A stretch of 13,111 nucleotides of DNA from Chloroflexota bacterium (GTDB lineage: Bacteria > Chloroflexota > UBA11872 > VXNJ01), in the NCBI GenBank assembly GCA_026708165.1, contig JAPOVO010000364.1:1-13111 (forward strand), given 5' to 3'. This document shows, one piece after another, positions 10,359 through 13,111 of the stretch (positions are counted from its first letter, which is position 1; every line of letters begins with the position of its first letter). Under the pieces are notes generated by a model, which saw only the letters and a program-made list of their open reading frames with translations, was not told the DNA's origin and did not search any database. Made by a program: the position numbers and the translations under genes.

Positions 10359-11697
10359 TTAGAGAGACTGTTTGGTAAGGAGGTCCAGGAACTCGGCGTT
10401 GGTTTGGGTCTTGCGAAGCTGGTCCATCATCAGTTCGATTGCTTCCTCATCGCCTACGGCGCTCAGCATCCGTCGCAGCAGCCAGGCCATTCTGGTCTGG
10501 TTCTCGTCTAGCAACAGCTCCACGCGCCGGGTGCCGGAGCGCAAGACGTCAACCGCCGGAAACGTGCCGCGCTCGGCGAGCTTGCGATTGAGGATCAACT
10601 CCCAGTTTCCGGTACCCTTGAACTCTTCGTAAATGACCTCATCCATGCGGCTGCCGGTGTCGACCAAGCACGAGGCGAGCATGGTGAGACTTCCGGCGTT
10701 TTCGATGTTGCGGCCAGACCCGAAGAACGTCTTTGGAGGGACGAGCGCGCCGGGGTCGATGCCTCCAGACAAGGTCTTTCCGCTCGTGGGACAGGTTGTA
10801 TGCTCTGGAAAGCCTCGTGATACTGTCGAGAAACACTACGACGTTGCCGCCACTTTCGACCAGCCGCTTAGCTCGGGCGGTGGTCATCTCGGCGACGCGG
10901 CAATGACTCTCGGGCGTTTCGTCGAACGTCGAGCTTATGACCTCGGCTCCGGCAACCGATCGTTCCCAGTCAGTGACTTCCTCGGGACGCTCGCCGATGA
11001 GCGCTACGATGATTTGCAAATCGTTGTATCTGTTTAACAGGCCGCGGGCGACCCGCTTCATCAGTTCGGTCTTGCCTGCCTTGGGCGGAGACACTATCAA
11101 GCCGCGCTGACCGCGCCCTATCGGAGCCACAAGGTCTATGACGCGGGTTGTCATTTCAAACTTATCGTGTTCAAGGATCAGATGCTCGTCGGGGAAGATG
11201 GGCGTGAGGCGCTCGAAGATCGGTCGGCTGGCCGTAATTTCCGGGTCCATGTTGTTGACCGCGACGACCCGCACGAGCCCCTGGTATTTTTCGCCGCTCT
11301 TGGGATTGCGGACCTGGCCGGAGACGTCGTCGCCGGTCCTGAGGCCGAAGCGTCGTATTTGCGACTGCGAAACGTAGATGTCGTCCCGGCTGGGAAGCCA
11401 GTGCACGTCTCGTCGGAGGAATCCGTATCCTTCATCGATTATCTCGAGGATCCCCGATTGGAACAGGTTTTGACGCCCGCCGTTCGCACCATTGACTTCT
11501 GCCAGCTTGGCGATGAGAGCGTCGCGTTCCATCTCCGCCGCATCGGGAATCTTCCGTTCGGCGGCCAAAGCCTGAAGCTCGACCAGATTGCGTGACTCGA
11601 GATCGGCGAGCGCGGTCGCAGCGTTTGCGTAACGATCCCCTTCGCGAAGCCGGGCCGGGGGATTGGAACGCCCCCTGGAGTATCTTCGCCTGCTCAC
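10359..11697 (-). CDS. rho: Transcription termination factor Rho, reading frame interrupted once near 10788
   Basis: Rho is the hexameric RNA helicase that ends transcription. The first frame runs from a GTG at 11697 through the Rho N-terminal region (ESRNLVELQALAAERK), the RNA-binding cold-shock-like domain (GILEIIDEGYGFLRR), Walker A PPKAGKTE and Walker B VVVFLDSITRLSRAYNL, to Leu302 at 10792. The rest of Rho then continues in another frame from 10790 as PTSGKTLSGGIDPGALVPPK, through EEFKGTGNWEL, to the stop at 10359 (143 residues). The shift is +1 relative to frame 0. E. coli has five residues between YN and SGK (TVVPA); here four bases lie where nine would be expected before the Pro-Thr, so a net loss of five bases (or two bases, or a gain of one) explains it. 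Unshifted reading gives about 50 unrelated Arg-rich residues. The break falls in the RNA-contacting Q-loop. A sequencing indel, a real mutation or recoding are all possible. Joined length is about 445. Confidence 0.93.
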
Positions 11698-11700
11698 AGT

Positions 11701-11729
11701 GTTATCGGGATCGCTACGTTCATACTCAA
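11701..11729 (-). promoter_or_regulatory. Candidate rho promoter, possibly giving a leaderless mRNA
   Basis: On the minus strand TTGAGT (11729-11724) and GATAAC (11706-11701) are separated by exactly 17 bases, each matching four of six consensus positions. The -10 ends three bases before the rho GTG, so transcription would start at or just inside the start codon and the mRNA would lack a leader. That fits the general lack of Shine-Dalgarno sites here, but the spacing is tight and the match may be chance. Confidence 0.28.
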
Positions 11730-11879
11730 TTCGCCCTCACGACTCGGAAAGCTCTCCTCCTAAAGCTAAGTGGCCGGTGCAATCTCGAAGCGCGCGGCGG
11801 CACGGCGTAATGGCGCTGTGCGAGCAACAAGTCCAAAATTGAACATTGATCCGTGAGTCGAAACTGTGTTCCTTACAGG

Positions 11880-11897
11880 GAGGCCGTAAACGACCTC
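11880..11897 (-). repeat. Short hairpin in rho leader region
   Basis: On the minus strand GAGGTCG and CGGCCTC form a seven-pair stem (one G-U pair) around a TTTA tetraloop. The plus strand has a C-A mismatch at the wobble position, so RNA from the minus strand folds better. No T-run follows. If the rho transcript starts upstream of it, this would be a leader hairpin; otherwise it has no assigned role. Confidence 0.3.
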
Positions 11898-11937
11898 GAC
11901 ACACTCGCTCGGATGGAAGAAGGTATTTGGGATGCGC

Positions 11938-11970
11938 CGGGAACCTGTAATCGGTGTCTGCCAGTTCCCG
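11938..11970. repeat. Inverted repeat, seven-base perfect arms, in the rho/nadD gap
   Basis: CGGGAAC (11938-11944) and GTTCCCG (11964-11970) are perfect inverted copies with a 19-base spacer. The layout could be an operator with two half-sites about 2.5 helical turns apart (centre to centre 26 bases) or an RNA stem. No protein family is implied by the sequence. Confidence 0.4.
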
Positions 11971-12076
11971 ATCGCCCATCGAACATATCACGGCGGTTTT
12001 TGAGCGTCAAGAAATCGATTACGCAAGTCACACAACCACTACGACGGAGCGTCCGCGATGGTTGGCAGTACCCATC

Positions 12077-12083
12077 GGAGGAG
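12077..12083 (+). promoter_or_regulatory. Strong Shine-Dalgarno-like site upstream of nadD
   Basis: GGAGGAG is among the best ribosome-binding sequences in the window. It lies 8 bases before an ATG at 12092 that opens a 10-codon ORF (MCVQTGARRL) whose TGA overlaps the nadD ATG at 12121. It is also 10 bases before a GTG at 12094 that is in frame with nadD and would add nine residues. Either a coupled leader ORF or an upstream nadD start would explain it; chance cannot be excluded. Confidence 0.4.
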
Positions 12084-12120
12084 TGACAGTTATGTGCGTT
12101 CAGACTGGGGCGCGCCGATT

Positions 12121-12714
12121 ATGATCGGCATATTCGGGGGAACCTTCGATCCGGTTCATCTGGGTCACCTGGCGATCGCGGACGACGTTGCCAACGCTTT
12201 CGGTCTGGCGAAAGTGCTGTTCGTGCCGAATGCTCGGTCTCCGCTGAGGCAGACGCCTGTGGCGTCGCCGTCGCAACGCTTTGAGATGTGCAGGCTAGCA
12301 ACGTCTGATAACGTCAGATTCTCGGTTTCCAGGGTGGATATCGATCGGGATGGTCCGTCTTATGCAATCGACACGATCAGGCTTCTTAGAGCTGAGAATC
12401 GAGATTGCGAGTTTGCCTTTATCGCAGGTACGGACGTTCTGGATGAATTGCGAAGCTGGCGTGACACGGACGCACTTCTGCGGGAAGCGTTGATGTTAGT
12501 CGTGGACCGTCCCGGGGTAGATGGAGTCGACGTGGACAGAGCGGCAAGCGAAATTGGTATAGCGGGTCGACTCGTGAAGCACCGGGCGGCGCTCATGGAC
12601 GTGTCGTCCACGGATATCCGGCACCGGATCCGTAACGGGCTTTCCTATCGATCTCTACTGCACCATAGGGTTTACGACTATCTCCGCCGTCATCGGATCT
12701 ACAAAACATCCTGA
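12121..12714 (+). CDS. nadD: Nicotinate-mononucleotide adenylyltransferase
   Basis: NadD joins ATP and nicotinate mononucleotide to make nicotinate adenine dinucleotide and pyrophosphate in cytoplasmic NAD synthesis. From the ATG at 12121 it is 197 residues, normal for the family. The nucleotidyltransferase motif GGTFDPVHLGH is at residues 5-15 and the C-terminal SSTDIRHRIRNG motif is present, as are FVPNARSPLR and FIAGTDVLDELRSW, typical substrate-site segments. The start was chosen because MIGIFGGTFDP is the usual opening; in-frame starts at 12094 (GTG, with a good Shine-Dalgarno site) and 12058 (ATG) would extend it. rsfS follows after 28 bases, and the nadD-rsfS pair is conserved in many bacteria. 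The pair is divergent from rho. Confidence 0.95.
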   Translation: MIGIFGGTFDPVHLGHLAIADDVANAFGLAKVLFVPNARSPLRQTPVASPSQRFEMCRLATSDNVRFSVSRVDIDRDGPSYAIDTIRLLRAENRDCEFAFIAGTDVLDELRSWRDTDALLREALMLVVDRPGVDGVDVDRAASEIGIAGRLVKHRAALMDVSSTDIRHRIRNGLSYRSLLHHRVYDYLRRHRIYKTS

Positions 12715-12742
12715 GGCGCCGGAAGCGAGTGATACACTCGAA

Positions 12743-13111
12743 TTGGCGTCTATACAGGAGCGTGCCCGGGAGGCCCCCATACAGGTCGAGACTGACGAAC
12801 TCGCACATCGCCTTGTGTCCTTTGCCGCAGAGAAAAACGCGAGTGCAGTGACGCTTCTGGATATACAGAAGCTGACGACTATTGCCGACTATTTTGTGAT
12901 TTGCACCGCCACCAGCACCGTGCAAATGAGGGCGATCGCGGAGGGAATCATCAGCGAAGCTCGGGAGCAGATCGGCTTGCGCGGTCGTGTCGAGGGCACA
13001 CCGAGCGACGGCTGGATGGCGCTGGACTTCAAGGATGTGTTAGTCCACCTCTTCCTTCCTGAGAAACGTGAGTACTACAAGCTGGAAGAGTTTTGGGCGG
13101 CCGCACCCGCA
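12743..13111 (+). CDS. rsfS: Ribosome silencing factor RsfS (3' end cut by window edge)
   Basis: RsfS binds ribosomal protein L14 (uL14) on the free large subunit and blocks subunit joining when nutrients are low. The frame is open from within nadD to the right edge and shows the family core: TLLDIQKLTTIADYFVIC, then GRVEGTPSDGWMALDFKDV and VHLFLPEKREYYKLEEFW, the normal near-C-terminal segment, so only a few residues are missing. The start is uncertain. The domain begins at about ETDELAHRLVSFAAE, and the nearest upstream in-frame candidate is a TTG at 12743, giving 123 visible residues; no ATG is available, and a GTG at codon 24 would cut into the domain. The gap to nadD is 28 bases, so they are likely one operon. 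Confidence 0.92.
   Translation, partial: MASIQERAREAPIQVETDELAHRLVSFAAEKNASAVTLLDIQKLTTIADYFVICTATSTVQMRAIAEGIISEAREQIGLRGRVEGTPSDGWMALDFKDVLVHLFLPEKREYYKLEEFWAAAPA

Larger units (their letters stand above)
11698..12120. other. Divergent intergenic region between rho and nadD
   Basis: This gene-free stretch of about 420 bases separates the minus-strand rho operon from plus-strand nadD-rsfS and should hold both promoters. Open frames on either strand here are short and show no recognisable family. Visible structure is limited to two inverted repeats (11880-11897 and 11938-11970), the candidate rho promoter next to its GTG, and a GGAGGAG at 12077-12083. I see no tRNA, no riboswitch I recognise, and no convincing -35/-10 pair for nadD. 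Confidence 0.6.

Noticed and set aside
10359..11697. rho interruption as a second prfB-like programmed frameshift
   Set aside because: There is no stop codon in frame 0 at the site and no Shine-Dalgarno-like stimulator nearby, and the count of missing bases fits an indel better. Kept as an open question, not as a regulatory feature.
11737..11991. Minus-strand frame of 84 codons in the rho/nadD gap, and plus-strand frame 11853-12086
   Set aside because: Both are short, overlap each other on opposite strands, have no supported start signal and resemble no family known to me.

Overview
The window is a compact bacterial chromosome segment of housekeeping genes, with no mobile elements, CRISPR arrays or RNA genes that I can support. 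Ten genes lie on the minus strand (read from about 11700 down to 1) and two on the plus strand (from about 12121 to the end). The Pro/Thr-rich TPTPTP stalk of the peptidase at 2916-4412, the peptidase MA-like gene next to prfB, the moderately high GC content, the frequent TTG/GTG starts and the scarcity of Shine-Dalgarno sites suggest an uncultured Chloroflexota (Dehalococcoidia/SAR202-like). This placement is an inference and was not tested by alignment.

Minus strand in transcription order: rho (transcription terminator, reading frame broken once in the Q-loop), rplI (ribosomal protein L9 with a long acidic tail), dnaB (replicative helicase), a 242-base gap with a candidate promoter, secA (preprotein translocase ATPase), prfB (RF2 with a textbook programmed +1 frameshift), a secreted membrane-anchored peptidase MA-like metalloprotease, a 181-base gap, then ftsE, ftsX, a second divergent ftsE-like ATPase, and the start of an EnvC-like coiled-coil protein that runs off the left edge. 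Short overlaps (8 bases at ftsE/ftsX and at ftsE-like/envC-like, 11 at secA/prfB) and gaps of 5-17 bases suggest two co-transcribed blocks: secA-prfB-peptidase and ftsE-ftsX-ftsE-like-envC-like.

Plus strand: nadD (NAD biosynthesis) and rsfS (ribosome silencing factor; stop codon just outside the window), divergent from rho across a gene-free region of about 420 bases.

The block at 1-2734 is the most unusual part. FtsE and FtsX form an ABC-type transmembrane machine that activates cell-wall hydrolases through EnvC-like coiled-coil partners. Here one FtsX is flanked by two FtsE-type ATPases, the second with altered D-loop and signature residues, and the coiled-coil partner carries a twin-arginine-like signal. 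An asymmetric FtsE heterodimer is possible. The other notable signal is the rho reading-frame break, which may be a sequencing indel, a real lesion or recoding.
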